Positions 24,930-34,243 of a stretch of 64,000 nucleotides of DNA are shown piece after piece (positions within the stretch are counted from its first letter, which is position 1; each line of letters begins with the position of its first letter). The notes beneath the pieces were generated by a model, which was not told where the DNA came from, made no database searches, and saw nothing but the letters and a program-made list of their open reading frames with translations. The DNA comes from an uncultured Spirochaetaceae bacterium (GTDB lineage Bacteria > Spirochaetota > Spirochaetia > Treponematales > Treponemataceae), in assembly GCA_902789325.1 (NCBI GenBank), contig CADANN010000016.1, positions 1-64,000 on the forward strand, in the 5' to 3' direction. The translations under genes were made by a program, and so were the position numbers.

Positions 24930-26816
24930 TTATTCTTGATTATAGATATCCAGAAGTGTTTCTGTAAGCGCTGGCTCGTAAAATTCGAGGTTTTTACGGT
25001 TGATTTGAGCATAGTCGCCACAGTCCCACCAGATAACGCTCATTCCATACTTCTTTGCTTCTATGAAAAGATGGCTAAAGCATTTTATTCGTTCTTCAAG
25101 TGGTGCATCAGATTTTAGGGCACCAGTTTCACCGATTACGATGGGTATTCCTCTCTGGATAAAATCCTGATTTAACTGGACAAACTGATTTGTAATACTT
25201 TCTTTTGTGCTTTCCCGGAAAAAGATATTACCTTCTATTTCTTTCCATTGTGGATATTTATGAACAGTAAGAATCAATTTGTCTTTGGCGATATCAGAAG
25301 GCATTTTGAATTTGCCTGGAGAGAAAATATCGAGTTCTGCATCTTCAATTTTATTTAATGCAGGAACAATACCTGTTCCCATGCCTGGTATCATTACAAA
25401 ACGTTTTGCATTATTGCCACCAGTTGCTCGGATTGCGTCGAGACAAACCTGATTATATTCATTCAACACTTCGTATTCGGAAAGGCATAACTGGCAGTTA
25501 AGGTTATTGCACCAATAGCCGCCAATAACTTCTTTTCCATCAACGATTTTTAGCCAGGAAAGCTTTAAGCCCGGATTCCATTCGTGTGCACTTTCTCCTG
25601 GAATGTGATAATCCCGCGGATTACGAGGCTCGTTCATTGTTTCAAAAATCAGATGTTCATCATAACCATTGTTAAAGGCTGTAGCAATTTGAGTCCATAT
25701 TTTAGAAAGAAATCTTTTCGATTCTGCAATATCATCCGGATTGGTGTTTACAATATAGCCGTCTGCATATTTTAATGGGCTATTCATCCGACGACTTTCA
25801 AATTCATTTACTTTATCCGTTTTATAAGTAGTTTCCTGATCGCCGTGAACGGAATGATGTTCATTTAGAATTACATAATAACCTGCGTCAATTGCCCAAT
25901 CTACGACTTGCTTTACGCGGCGCATCCAGTCCGGGTCAATTGTGTATTTGTCGTCTACAATATGAGTGAACCAGGTAACGGGAATGCGGATAGTTTTATA
26001 TCCTTGTGATTTAGGGAAGGAGAGAAGTTCTGGAGTGGTTTCTATTTTACTCCAGTGAAATTCAGTTTCCATTCCCAGCGTCCAATAGTCTGGCTGCCAG
26101 TGGAAAGAGTGTGCATCGAAAGTATTTCCAAGATTCCAGCCGAAACCCATTTCTTTTACGAGATCGATAGCAGAAAGTGAATCATTAAAAGTTTTAGGTT
26201 CTTTGTCATCGACTATTGGGTTTAGTGATTTATCTTGTGTAAAGCAGAGACTGTGGATTTTGTATTCGATAGGAACATCGCTACCTGTCCAGATTATTAT
26301 ACTTGATATAGCAGATTTCTTTTCTGAATTAAGCCTGAGATATTGAACAGTACGTTTTCGCTCGCAAAGCTGAAATTCAGAACTTCCATCACTGTAATCG
26401 CACCTCAATCTGAATGGCAAATTACTTTCGCTGCCAGGATTCACAGGACTATATTCAATTTTGATATAACGGTAATCAGAGGCGTCAAAGCTTTCCTTTC
26501 CAAAAAAAGATTGCGCACTTATGACAAGCCCTTTCCATGGGCCATTGATTTTCAGGATTTTTGTTTCATTGTCATAAGAACAATCTTCTTTTCCCCAGAA
26601 ATAGTGTTTAGAAAGTGAGATGGGATAATCTTCTAAAGTTTGCGAAACTTCATCTTCTGGAAGCAGATAATAATTTACAGCTGGAATTCTTTCATCGGAT
26701 TTTTCTGTATCATTTTTATCCTCATTAGATTTTGAATGAAGAAATAATGAACAAGAGGAAAAAGTCAAAAATAAGAGGAAGAAAATTGGATAGTAAAATA
26801 AACTGATTCTTCTCAT
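24930..26816 (-). CDS. GH5 endoglucanase lipoprotein (GH5_4-like)
   Basis: A 628-residue predicted lipoprotein (lipobox FSSC, Cys 22). After an acidic linker comes an N-terminal beta-rich domain (about 50-205), probably carbohydrate-binding. The GH5 barrel (about 220-625) starts at MGFGWNLGNTFD, with acid/base Glu 396 in FETMNEPR and nucleophile Glu 563 in IGETG. The FETMNEPR form is common in subfamily GH5_4, which acts on beta-1,4-linked glucans, xyloglucan or mixed-linkage glucan. It has its own leader, lying between the GH30 gene and the GH94-like gene on the same strand. Confidence 0.88.
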   Translation of the reverse strand: MRRISLFYYPIFFLLFLTFSSCSLFLHSKSNEDKNDTEKSDERIPAVNYYLLPEDEVSQTLEDYPISLSKHYFWGKEDCSYDNETKILKINGPWKGLVISAQSFFGKESFDASDYRYIKIEYSPVNPGSESNLPFRLRCDYSDGSSEFQLCERKRTVQYLRLNSEKKSAISSIIIWTGSDVPIEYKIHSLCFTQDKSLNPIVDDKEPKTFNDSLSAIDLVKEMGFGWNLGNTFDAHSFHWQPDYWTLGMETEFHWSKIETTPELLSFPKSQGYKTIRIPVTWFTHIVDDKYTIDPDWMRRVKQVVDWAIDAGYYVILNEHHSVHGDQETTYKTDKVNEFESRRMNSPLKYADGYIVNTNPDDIAESKRFLSKIWTQIATAFNNGYDEHLIFETMNEPRNPRDYHIPGESAHEWNPGLKLSWLKIVDGKEVIGGYWCNNLNCQLCLSEYEVLNEYNQVCLDAIRATGGNNAKRFVMIPGMGTGIVPALNKIEDAELDIFSPGKFKMPSDIAKDKLILTVHKYPQWKEIEGNIFFRESTKESITNQFVQLNQDFIQRGIPIVIGETGALKSDAPLEERIKCFSHLFIEAKKYGMSVIWWDCGDYAQINRKNLEFYEPALTETLLDIYNQE

Positions 26817-26869
26817 ATTCTAATTGTAACACAGGGATATGGGCTTGTTAATTTTTTATTTTTGATGGT

Positions 26870-26905
26870 GTTAAAAAGAAAAGGGCTGTCCAATATGGGC
26901 AGCCC
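26870..26905 (-). terminator. Terminator after the GH94/GH149-like gene
   Basis: On the minus strand the stem GGGCTGCCC / GGACAGCCC (26905-26883, AT-rich 5-nt loop, one G-U pair) is followed by a T-rich run. Confidence 0.75.
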
Positions 26906-26910
26906 GTAAC

Positions 26911-26937
26911 AGATCCTGAAACAAGTTCAGGATGACA
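26911..26937. repeat. CAAG-loop palindromic repeat, copy 3
   Basis: ATCCTGAA-ACAAG-TTCAGGAT (26913-26933) followed by GACA. It lies between the stop of the GH94-like gene and its terminator, so it is transcribed. Confidence 0.75.
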
Positions 26938-26944
26938 GTTTTAA

Positions 26945-29900
26945 TTAGATTGAAACTTCTACTTCAATCTTGTTGATAGAGCCATTTCTTGCAAAGAGGG
27001 CAGCTGTTTCTTCGGCGGTGAGGGCTGAGCCTTCACGTTTTGTTCCGTTGATTGTGATTGATGAACTATCGTTAGTTAGTTTGTAAACTACAGGAGTTCC
27101 GCACCATGTGAAGCTCAATGTGCCGTCTTCGAAGAATTCAGATTTCTTGAGAATCTTTGGATTGAAGCTTGCGCAACCGTTTGTGATGTCTACACCAAGT
27201 TCGCCCCAACGTGTAAGCACTTCCTCTTTAACCTGTCCGGTCATACCAGGCTGCTTAGCTCCCTGCATGTTAGGAGTATGTGAGTAAGGGTCAGCAGGGA
27301 ACGCTCCATAAATTTCTGGAGCTTTGTTGAAGCCGATACCTGAGCGGATTTCGTAATATGCTGCAGTGAGGGCTTCTACAGTTGCCTTGTCTGCACCAGC
27401 AGCGATTGCCGCAAAAGTATTTTCCTGTGCAGCAAGAAGAAGCTTAGATACCATGTGCCAGTAAATACTTCCAAGACCTTCGTAAGCGTAGAAGGTTCCA
27501 CTGCGGCCTGTAAAGCTCTGGTGGTTGAAAGTCTTTTCGTAGAGAGCTTTAAGAGCGTCTAGTTCAGCGGCTGTTGGACGAATATTTTCTGCAAGCGCAG
27601 CACATGCTTTTTCAAGGAAACTTACATTGCGGAACTCACCATTAAAGTGCCAGGTTCCGTTGCAGTCTTTCTGTAAAAGTGCCTTGCCTGTTTTTTCGAT
27701 AAGAGCTTTGAACTGTGTAGCGTCTGCATCTGAAACACAGTTTTTCTTTTCGAACTCTGCAAGCTCCTTGTTAGGGTAGAGCATGTAAGAATTCTGTCGT
27801 GGTTCATACATTCGGCTTGCTCGGAGAGATTTAAGAAGGTCGAGTGCTTCTGCAGGAGTAAGAACTCCAGAAGAAAGAACTGCAACCTGACCTTCGAGCA
27901 TTTCCTGAAGATATTCGATTTCGATTTTGTCGTTGAAAATCTTCATTGTGTTGTAAGCGTGGAAAAGTCCGTCGTCGCGGCGATTTAAGCTTATTGTATT
28001 TTTGATGTGTGACTGAATTGCCTTGAGGTAAGAAAGAATGTCAGCTTTGCTGATTGTTTCTTCTGATTTACCATAGCCATCTTTATAAAGATTGTTGCGT
28101 TCAGTTTCGAAAATTGTTCCTTCTGCATCTGTGAATTTTTTGCGGAGTTCTGCATTTTTAGCTGCGTCTGCTGCTGAAGTTTCTACATAAAGTTTTCCGA
28201 GTTCTGTAAAGCATTTTGCAATTTCAGAAGGAAGTGCAAAGCTGTCTGCATTTGAAGCTTCAAAAAGACCTGTAAGGAATTCAACAAAGCGGTGCAGGTA
28301 GTAGAGAGTTACCATAGAAAGTCCGTAGCCTGCAAGAGCATTGTTTGCATCGTTCCATTCTGGGCGCTGAGTGTTGAGCCAGATTCCGCCGCCAGGAATG
28401 AAGTTTGCCATTTTTGCAATTACAACCTGAATAAGTTTTGTTGCAAGAGTTACGAGAGCAACTTCATTAGATGAACCATTAGTCATAACTAACTTAGCAT
28501 CTGAGCCGGCAGTCTTTGACTGTTTGATTACACGGTCGCTGAGTTCACGGTCAAAGAAAATTGTATTGCGTGGATCTGCGGAAATTTCTTTGTATGATTT
28601 AATTCTGTAAGGAACATTTGAACTTGCATAGATTTTTTCACCAAGCTCGCTAACAAGCTGTGTCTTATTAAGTTTTGCATAAACTTCAAGAAGTTTCTGA
28701 AGATAAATTACCTGATGGTCGCCCCAGTAACCGATCTGTGCCCAAGGATCATTTGGATTAGGAGTTTCCCAGTCGATTCCTTCGCGTGAAATGCGGTAAG
28801 GGTTGAAGCCTTCGATTGTCATTGCGTTGAGGAATTTTGCTGTCATGTTTTTGATATACTGTGGGTATGACCAGGCAAGAGCTTCCCAGTTCTGGAAGAT
28901 GTCGCGCCAGTTTCCTTCGTAGTTCAAAATTGGATTTCCATTGTCGTCGCGAAGGTGAATGTTGAAGCGGTTCCATGGACGGCTTGGGTCACCGTGGCGG
29001 CGGCTGAAGGTAAGCGGCATATATTCATAGAAGAGACGTGAAAGCTGTGGGTTCATCTCTTTCTGAACAGCAGTTTCGAGTTCTCCGTAATTTACAAAAC
29101 CGTTTTTATCTGCTGTTCCGGAAAGTGCAGTAGTTACTTTTTCTGAAAGTGAAACAAGTGCGGTATTGCGAACTTTTACAAATTTAATGAAATCGCCCAG
29201 ATTGATTTTTCCGTTATTTGCGAAGAAGCCACCACGCATAATATTGAACATTACGTTTTCTGAGTGGTGAACGCAGGTCATGGTTTCGGCGGTGTTCTGT
29301 GATCCGTCAGCCTCGCTGATATAAGTTTCCATAAGGGTTTTGCCTGCAGTAATGTCAGCTTCAAGAGCGGCTGTGAGAGCCTTGCGGTCTGCAAGTTCAT
29401 TTTTAAGTGCAGCAATTTTTGATGCGTCGAGTTTTGTGTCGAACACCTGGTACCAGGTGATTGCTTCGCCTTCGGCTTGCAATGACGCGGTTTTGCAGAT
29501 GTATGCAGCCGGTCTCTTACCCTTTACAACAGCCATAGGTGTAACGCTTCCATTTTCTGCAAACTCTTTTGGAGCATCAGGATTCAAAATGAGTTCGTCT
29601 TCTGTGTTGAACCAGCAGGTGTTTGCAAAGAGGCCTTCGCTTGGTTCAGCCTTATCAGTTACAATAGAAGAAACTGCAAAAAGTGCGAGTTTTGATTCTG
29701 AATCTAAATCTGTTTTTTTGTAGGCATCCAGAAGTACGCTGTTGTTATTCTGGAAATCTGCTGAAACGCAGGCTGGTAAAATGTTGCGGCAACCGTCGAG
29801 AACTTTTACAGTTACTTCTTTGTCGCTGAGGTTTACAATTTCTGCTTTACGTACAAGGCCATATTTTGCAGATGATGTCCAGCCGTAACGGAAGGCAAGC

Positions 29901-30292
29901 TTAAGGTCTTCATTAACTTCTTCGAACCATACTTCGGTTCCTGCTGTATTTTTGTAGATATTACGGGTAATATTTTTTTCTACAAGCTTTCTGATTGCAG
30001 GGCTTGCAGAAAGTGAAGCAAACGGTTCCCAAAGGTCGTCACCAATTTTAATTGCTGTATATGAGCCGGTGTATGATTTTGCATCGCTAACTTTGTCGGC
30101 TGTGTAATATGGAAAAACTGCATGGTCGCAGTCTATTCTGCCGGCGGTGACTCCTCCCTGTGACCAGCAGAAGTTCCAGATGTCGGAAGAGCTGGTGATT
30201 GTCATAAAGAAATCATCCATATAATCGTAATTTTCAATTTTGTAGAATTGTTCACCATTTAATGTTGTAAAGTATCCGTTTGGCTTTTTCAT
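26945..30292 (-). CDS. Large GH94/GH149-type beta-glucan phosphorylase
   Basis: A 1115-residue cytoplasmic protein of the cellobiose-phosphorylase-like clan, which uses phosphate to release alpha-glucose 1-phosphate from beta-linked oligosaccharides. The N-terminal beta-sandwich begins YFTTLNGEQFYKIENYDYMD and has WSQGGVTAGR and FPYYTADKVSDAK; an (alpha/alpha)6 catalytic domain follows (IEGFNPYRISREG, GYWGDHQVIYLQKL, with the Asp of GDHQ a candidate catalytic acid). Ordinary GH94 enzymes are near 800 residues. This length fits beta-1,3-oligoglucan (GH149/GH161) or beta-1,2-oligoglucan phosphorylases, and the GH16 neighbour favours beta-1,3. It is divergent from the sugar ABC transporter. Confidence 0.8.
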   Translation of the reverse strand: MKKPNGYFTTLNGEQFYKIENYDYMDDFFMTITSSSDIWNFCWSQGGVTAGRIDCDHAVFPYYTADKVSDAKSYTGSYTAIKIGDDLWEPFASLSASPAIRKLVEKNITRNIYKNTAGTEVWFEEVNEDLKLAFRYGWTSSAKYGLVRKAEIVNLSDKEVTVKVLDGCRNILPACVSADFQNNNSVLLDAYKKTDLDSESKLALFAVSSIVTDKAEPSEGLFANTCWFNTEDELILNPDAPKEFAENGSVTPMAVVKGKRPAAYICKTASLQAEGEAITWYQVFDTKLDASKIAALKNELADRKALTAALEADITAGKTLMETYISEADGSQNTAETMTCVHHSENVMFNIMRGGFFANNGKINLGDFIKFVKVRNTALVSLSEKVTTALSGTADKNGFVNYGELETAVQKEMNPQLSRLFYEYMPLTFSRRHGDPSRPWNRFNIHLRDDNGNPILNYEGNWRDIFQNWEALAWSYPQYIKNMTAKFLNAMTIEGFNPYRISREGIDWETPNPNDPWAQIGYWGDHQVIYLQKLLEVYAKLNKTQLVSELGEKIYASSNVPYRIKSYKEISADPRNTIFFDRELSDRVIKQSKTAGSDAKLVMTNGSSNEVALVTLATKLIQVVIAKMANFIPGGGIWLNTQRPEWNDANNALAGYGLSMVTLYYLHRFVEFLTGLFEASNADSFALPSEIAKCFTELGKLYVETSAADAAKNAELRKKFTDAEGTIFETERNNLYKDGYGKSEETISKADILSYLKAIQSHIKNTISLNRRDDGLFHAYNTMKIFNDKIEIEYLQEMLEGQVAVLSSGVLTPAEALDLLKSLRASRMYEPRQNSYMLYPNKELAEFEKKNCVSDADATQFKALIEKTGKALLQKDCNGTWHFNGEFRNVSFLEKACAALAENIRPTAAELDALKALYEKTFNHQSFTGRSGTFYAYEGLGSIYWHMVSKLLLAAQENTFAAIAAGADKATVEALTAAYYEIRSGIGFNKAPEIYGAFPADPYSHTPNMQGAKQPGMTGQVKEEVLTRWGELGVDITNGCASFNPKILKKSEFFEDGTLSFTWCGTPVVYKLTNDSSSITINGTKREGSALTAEETAALFARNGSINKIEVEVSI

Positions 30293-30324
30293 ATTTACCT
30301 CAATATAATATTACTCGCTAAATA

Positions 30325-30401
30325 GCGGGGCGTTGCGGGGTGTCCCCGCTAGAAGGGGTAGGGCGCAACAACGTGCGCCCGAGGGGAAGACTTTCCCCAC
30401 C
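30325..30401. repeat. GC-rich dispersed repeat, copy B
   Basis: GCGGGG...CCCCGC arms, then AGAAGGGGTAG, the hairpin GGGCGC-aacaacgt-GCGCCC, GAGGGGAAG and CTTTCCCC. It is in the divergent region between the phosphorylase and the ABC transporter. It is almost the same as copy C, with paired stem changes. Confidence 0.85.
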
Positions 30402-30460
30402 AGCTTTCTATATTAAAACTAAACTATCATTTTTCATAAATCAATAAGAAAGGGTGCGAA

Positions 30461-30472
30461 TTTCGGCCGAAA
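30461..30472. promoter_or_regulatory. Perfect palindrome in divergent phosphorylase/transporter region
   Basis: TTTCGGCCGAAA, followed 2 nt later by a partial copy CCGAAA. A candidate operator for the locus, given its place about 90 bp before the permease start; no binding protein is identified. Confidence 0.35.
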
Positions 30473-30562
30473 ACCGAAAATTTTACACCTTTTTGAAAAT
30501 TTACAAACTTTTCATATATGCATTCTGCGTCTATACTCCAAACTGTATAGTGAGGTACTGTC

Positions 30563-31537
30563 ATGAAACAGAAAAACAAGGAACTGCAGCCTTTACTCAA
30601 AAAAACTTTTTGGGCTAGATTACGTGAAGAAAAGTATCTGCAGGTAATGGCGCTTCTTGGAATTTTATGGATGTTGATTTTTAACTACATCCCTATGTAT
30701 GGAATTCTTATTGCGTTTAAGAAAAACTTTTTTGTAACAACACCTTTGTTCAGCAAGAAATTTTTTACTACTCCTTGGGCAGATCATCATGGATTCCAGC
30801 ACTTCTTGAACTTTTTCAAGGATGATGAGTTTTTCAATGTAATGGGAAACACTTTGGGAATCAGTATTATCAAGCTGATTTTTAATTTTACTTTACCAAT
30901 CGTTTTTGCACTTCTTTTGAATGAAGTTCGCAATGTGAAGTTTAAGAAAGCTGTGCAGACTATTACTTACATGCCACACTTCCTTTCATGGGTTGTGCTT
31001 GGCGGTATTCTTACTACCTGGCTTGGTGAAGGCGGACTTATTAATGATATTCTTGTTAATAAGATGAAGGTTATGAAAGAAGGAATTCCTTTCCTTGCTT
31101 ATCCACAGTATTTCTGGGGAATTACCGTAATTTCTGATTTATGGAAGGAACTTGGCTGGTCTGCAATTATTTACCTTGCTGCTATTTCTGGTATTGATCA
31201 GGAAATGTATGAAGCTGCTAAGGTTGATGGCGCAAGCCGCTGGAAGCAGATCTGGACTATCACACTTCCTTCTATTGCACCTACTGTAACAATCATGTTT
31301 ATTCTTGCGGTTGGTGGTCTTTTGAATACTAACTTTGATCAGATCCTGGTTTTGAACAATCCGTTAAATGCACCACGCAGTAACGTACTTGATATTTACG
31401 TTTACCAGACTGCTATGCGCGGTATGAGATATTCATACGCTTCGGCAATTGGTTTGTTTAAGTCGGTAATTGCTTTCATCCTGCTGTTTATTGCAAACCA
31501 GGTTACTAAGAGATTGAACGACACATCGTTGTTCTAA
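30563..31537 (+). CDS. ABC sugar transporter permease, LplB type
   Basis: A 324-residue inner-membrane permease of the carbohydrate-uptake family 1 type (LplB/YteP). It has about six membrane helices and the cytoplasmic coupling loop EMYEAAKVDGASRWKQIWTITLPSI, the EAA motif that contacts the ATPase. GTGAGG precedes the start by 9 nt. The next permease gene overlaps by context and the binding lipoprotein follows. No ATPase gene is present in the operon, as is usual for systems sharing an MsmK-type ATPase. Neighbouring enzymes point to beta-glucan oligosaccharides as cargo. Confidence 0.88.
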   Translation: MKQKNKELQPLLKKTFWARLREEKYLQVMALLGILWMLIFNYIPMYGILIAFKKNFFVTTPLFSKKFFTTPWADHHGFQHFLNFFKDDEFFNVMGNTLGISIIKLIFNFTLPIVFALLLNEVRNVKFKKAVQTITYMPHFLSWVVLGGILTTWLGEGGLINDILVNKMKVMKEGIPFLAYPQYFWGITVISDLWKELGWSAIIYLAAISGIDQEMYEAAKVDGASRWKQIWTITLPSIAPTVTIMFILAVGGLLNTNFDQILVLNNPLNAPRSNVLDIYVYQTAMRGMRYSYASAIGLFKSVIAFILLFIANQVTKRLNDTSLF

Positions 31538-31560
31538 TGAGAGAAATGAGAGGTATGAAA

Positions 31561-32445
31561 ATGGCACATTCAAGATTAAATAGAATTACAATTGGTGACA
31601 TTGTTATTGGAGCAATAATGGTTTTGCTCTGTGCTGCTGCCCTTTATCCGGTGTGGTACACAATCATCATTTCTTTCAATGATTCAAGCGATGCTATGCG
31701 TGGTGGAATCTACTGGTTCCCAAGAAAGTTCAGCCTTGAAAGCTATAAAACTGTTTTCCAGGATAAGACAATTGTCCGTGCATTTATGATTACAGTTTTG
31801 CGTACTGTAATTGGTACTGTAACAAGCGTTTTCTTTACTGCAATGGTTGGTTACGCTTTTTCTAAGAAATACATTATGGGAAATAAGGTTTATACAATCA
31901 TCGGAACAATCACAATGTTCTTTGGTGGCGGTTTGATTCCTTACTTCATTACGTTGAAGAACCTTGGTCTTTACGACAACTTCCTGGTTTACATCATTCC
32001 AAGCTTGTTCAACTTTTACAACATGATAATCTTCATGTCTTTCTTCCGCGAGCTTCCTGCTGGCCTCGAAGAATCTGCTAAACTTGACGGCGCAAATGAC
32101 ATGTTGATTTTTATAAAAATTATACTCCCTTTATCTATGCCGGTACTTGCAACAATTGCTCTGTTCAACGGTGTAGGCCACTGGAACGATTACTTTGCCG
32201 GAGTTATGTACATCAACAAAGCTGAGTTACAGCCTATTCAGACTTATTTGTATCGTGTCGTTGCCAGTGCTTCTGCTTCTAAGGCAGTTGTTGCAATGCC
32301 TGCCGGCGTTTCTGCGCAGCAGGTTAGTTCACAGTCGGTTCGTCTTGCAACTATGGTTGTAACAACCTTCCCGATTATGTGTGTATATCCGTTCCTGCAG
32401 AAATACTTTGTAAAGGGAATGTTGATTGGTTCTATTAAAGGCTAA
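31561..32445 (+). CDS. ABC sugar transporter permease, LplC/YtcP type
   Basis: A 294-residue second permease with six membrane helices and the EAA loop GLEESAKLDGANDMLIFIKI. I start it at 31561: GAGAGG lies 7 nt upstream, whereas the earlier ATG at 31537 overlapping the previous stop has no such site. It would form a heterodimer with the LplB-type permease. A 7-bp hairpin (32442-32459) covers its stop codon and precedes the binding-protein gene. Confidence 0.87.
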   Translation: MAHSRLNRITIGDIVIGAIMVLLCAAALYPVWYTIIISFNDSSDAMRGGIYWFPRKFSLESYKTVFQDKTIVRAFMITVLRTVIGTVTSVFFTAMVGYAFSKKYIMGNKVYTIIGTITMFFGGGLIPYFITLKNLGLYDNFLVYIIPSLFNFYNMIIFMSFFRELPAGLEESAKLDGANDMLIFIKIILPLSMPVLATIALFNGVGHWNDYFAGVMYINKAELQPIQTYLYRVVASASASKAVVAMPAGVSAQQVSSQSVRLATMVVTTFPIMCVYPFLQKYFVKGMLIGSIKG

Positions 32446-32459
32446 CTAACGATAGTTAG
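32442..32459 (+). other. Intercistronic hairpin between permease and binding-protein genes
   Basis: CTAACTA-ACGA-TAGTTAG forms a 7-bp stem over the permease stop. There is no T run, so it is more likely an mRNA end-protecting or processing structure than a terminator. Confidence 0.45.
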
Positions 32460-32494
32460 GAATTACTTAGTAATATTTATAGGAGGAAATAAAT

Positions 32495-34129
32495 ATGAAG
32501 AAATTCAAGGTAGTAGCATTAGGTGTTGCTATGGTTGCTGCAATGTCACTTGTTGGCTGCAGCAAGAAACAGGCTGCTTCTGCTTCAGCTGCACAGGCAT
32601 CTAAAGATGTAGCTGGCTGGAAAGCAAATGCAGATAAACCAATTAAGTTTGACTGGTATATTAACTTCAGCTGGTTTGCTCGTCACTGGGGTGACTCAAA
32701 GGTTTCTAAGTATATTACTCAGAAAACTGGTGTAGATGTAAACTTCATCGTTCCTGCTGGTAACGAAGCTGAAAAGCTCAATGCTATGATCGCAGGTGAT
32801 GCTCTTCCAGATCTCATTACTTTGGGATGGTGGGAAGGTCAGATTCCTATGATGATTGATGCAGGTTTGCTTTATTCTTTGGATGAACTTGCTGATCAGT
32901 ACGATCCATATTTCTGGAAGGTTACAGACCCTGTAAAGGTAGGCTGGTACCGCCAGGCAGATGGTCATATCTACGGATATCCAAACGCATCTTATACTTC
33001 TACAGACTACGAGAAGTATAATGGAAAACTTACTTCAAACGAAACATTCCTTGTTCGTAAAGATATGTACGAAGCAATTGGAAGCCCAGATATGACAACT
33101 CCAGAGGGATTCTTGAACGCACTTCGCGCTGCTAAGGCTCAGTTCCCAACTGTAAATGGTCAGGCACTTATTCCATTCGGAACAAACGAATTCGGTGATA
33201 CAGGTTGTTCACAGCTCCAGGGTTACCTTTCACACTTCCTTGCAATAGCTCCAGAAAAGGACGGCAAGTTTGTAAATGCAGACCTCGGTCTTACAGATGA
33301 TCCAGAATATATCCGCTGGATGAAGATGTTCCGCCAGGCTCACGAAGAAGGTCTCTTTGCTACAGACGTATTCGTAGACAAGAGAAGCCAGATTGAAGAG
33401 AAAGCAGCTCAGGGCCGCTACTTCTGTATGCTCTATCAGAACTGGGATATGCAGGCTCCACAGAACGCTCTTTATGCACGTGATCCAAACTCTATCTACA
33501 TTGCTGTAGATGGTCCAAAGAACTCTAAGGGTGATGATCCAGTTCTTGCTGGTGGTGGTATTGCAGGTTGGACAGTAACTTTGATTTCAAAGAACTGTAA
33601 AGATCCAGCTCGCGCTATTCAGTTCCTTTCTTACCTTATCTCAGAAGAAGGTCAGATGGATACAAACTTCGGTATCGAAGGTGAAACATACACAATCGAA
33701 AACGGAGTTCCAAAGTTGACAAAAGAAGTTGCTGATCTTGATAAGAACGACAAGAACAAGCAGGAAACAGACATTGGTGTACAGTACACATACTGGATGC
33801 TTATGGATACAGCTTGGCAGGCACAGTTTGGTGCAGACTATGCTCCATCTCTTGCACAGCCACAGCTCTGGACACGTCCATACGTACACTCTTATGCAGC
33901 ATACGACGGACTTACACTTCCAGTTGGATCAGACGAACAGCTTATCTACGAAGATATCCAGCGCCGCTGGGGTAAGGTTCTTCCACAGATGATCCGTGCT
34001 TCTTCAGAAGCTGAGTTCGACAAGATTGTTGCTGACTTCAACCAGTACAAGAAAGACAAGGGAATCGATAAGGTTATCGATGCTCAGTCTAAGTTGATGA
34101 ACATCAACAAACAGAAATTAGGTATGTAA
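32495..34129 (+). CDS. Sugar-binding lipoprotein of ABC transporter (LplA type)
   Basis: A 544-residue extracellular solute-binding protein of family 1. The signal ends in the lipobox LVGC, followed by an Ala/Ser linker, so it is membrane-tethered and delivers oligosaccharide to the two permeases. It has a strong AGGAGG site. Codon use is shifted to the C-ending, highly expressed pattern also seen in ppdK, unlike the flanking regulator genes, consistent with the large excess of binding protein over permease usual in such systems. Substrate inferred only from neighbours: beta-glucan fragments. Confidence 0.9.
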   Translation: MKKFKVVALGVAMVAAMSLVGCSKKQAASASAAQASKDVAGWKANADKPIKFDWYINFSWFARHWGDSKVSKYITQKTGVDVNFIVPAGNEAEKLNAMIAGDALPDLITLGWWEGQIPMMIDAGLLYSLDELADQYDPYFWKVTDPVKVGWYRQADGHIYGYPNASYTSTDYEKYNGKLTSNETFLVRKDMYEAIGSPDMTTPEGFLNALRAAKAQFPTVNGQALIPFGTNEFGDTGCSQLQGYLSHFLAIAPEKDGKFVNADLGLTDDPEYIRWMKMFRQAHEEGLFATDVFVDKRSQIEEKAAQGRYFCMLYQNWDMQAPQNALYARDPNSIYIAVDGPKNSKGDDPVLAGGGIAGWTVTLISKNCKDPARAIQFLSYLISEEGQMDTNFGIEGETYTIENGVPKLTKEVADLDKNDKNKQETDIGVQYTYWMLMDTAWQAQFGADYAPSLAQPQLWTRPYVHSYAAYDGLTLPVGSDEQLIYEDIQRRWGKVLPQMIRASSEAEFDKIVADFNQYKKDKGIDKVIDAQSKLMNINKQKLGM

Positions 34130-34160
34130 GCTCTAAAAGGGTAAAACATACATGGTAAAT

Positions 34161-34184
34161 CCCTCTCAATATACGGCGAGAGGG
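34161..34184 (+). other. Hairpin between binding protein and histidine kinase
   Basis: CCCTCTC / GAGAGGG with a 10-nt loop and no T tract. It may lower read-through from the highly expressed binding-protein gene into the regulator genes. Confidence 0.4.
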
Positions 34185-34243
34185 AGGCAACCGGTTCTCC
34201 ATTTAATCAGGGGAATTCGACAATACGAGGTTTATCATATAAA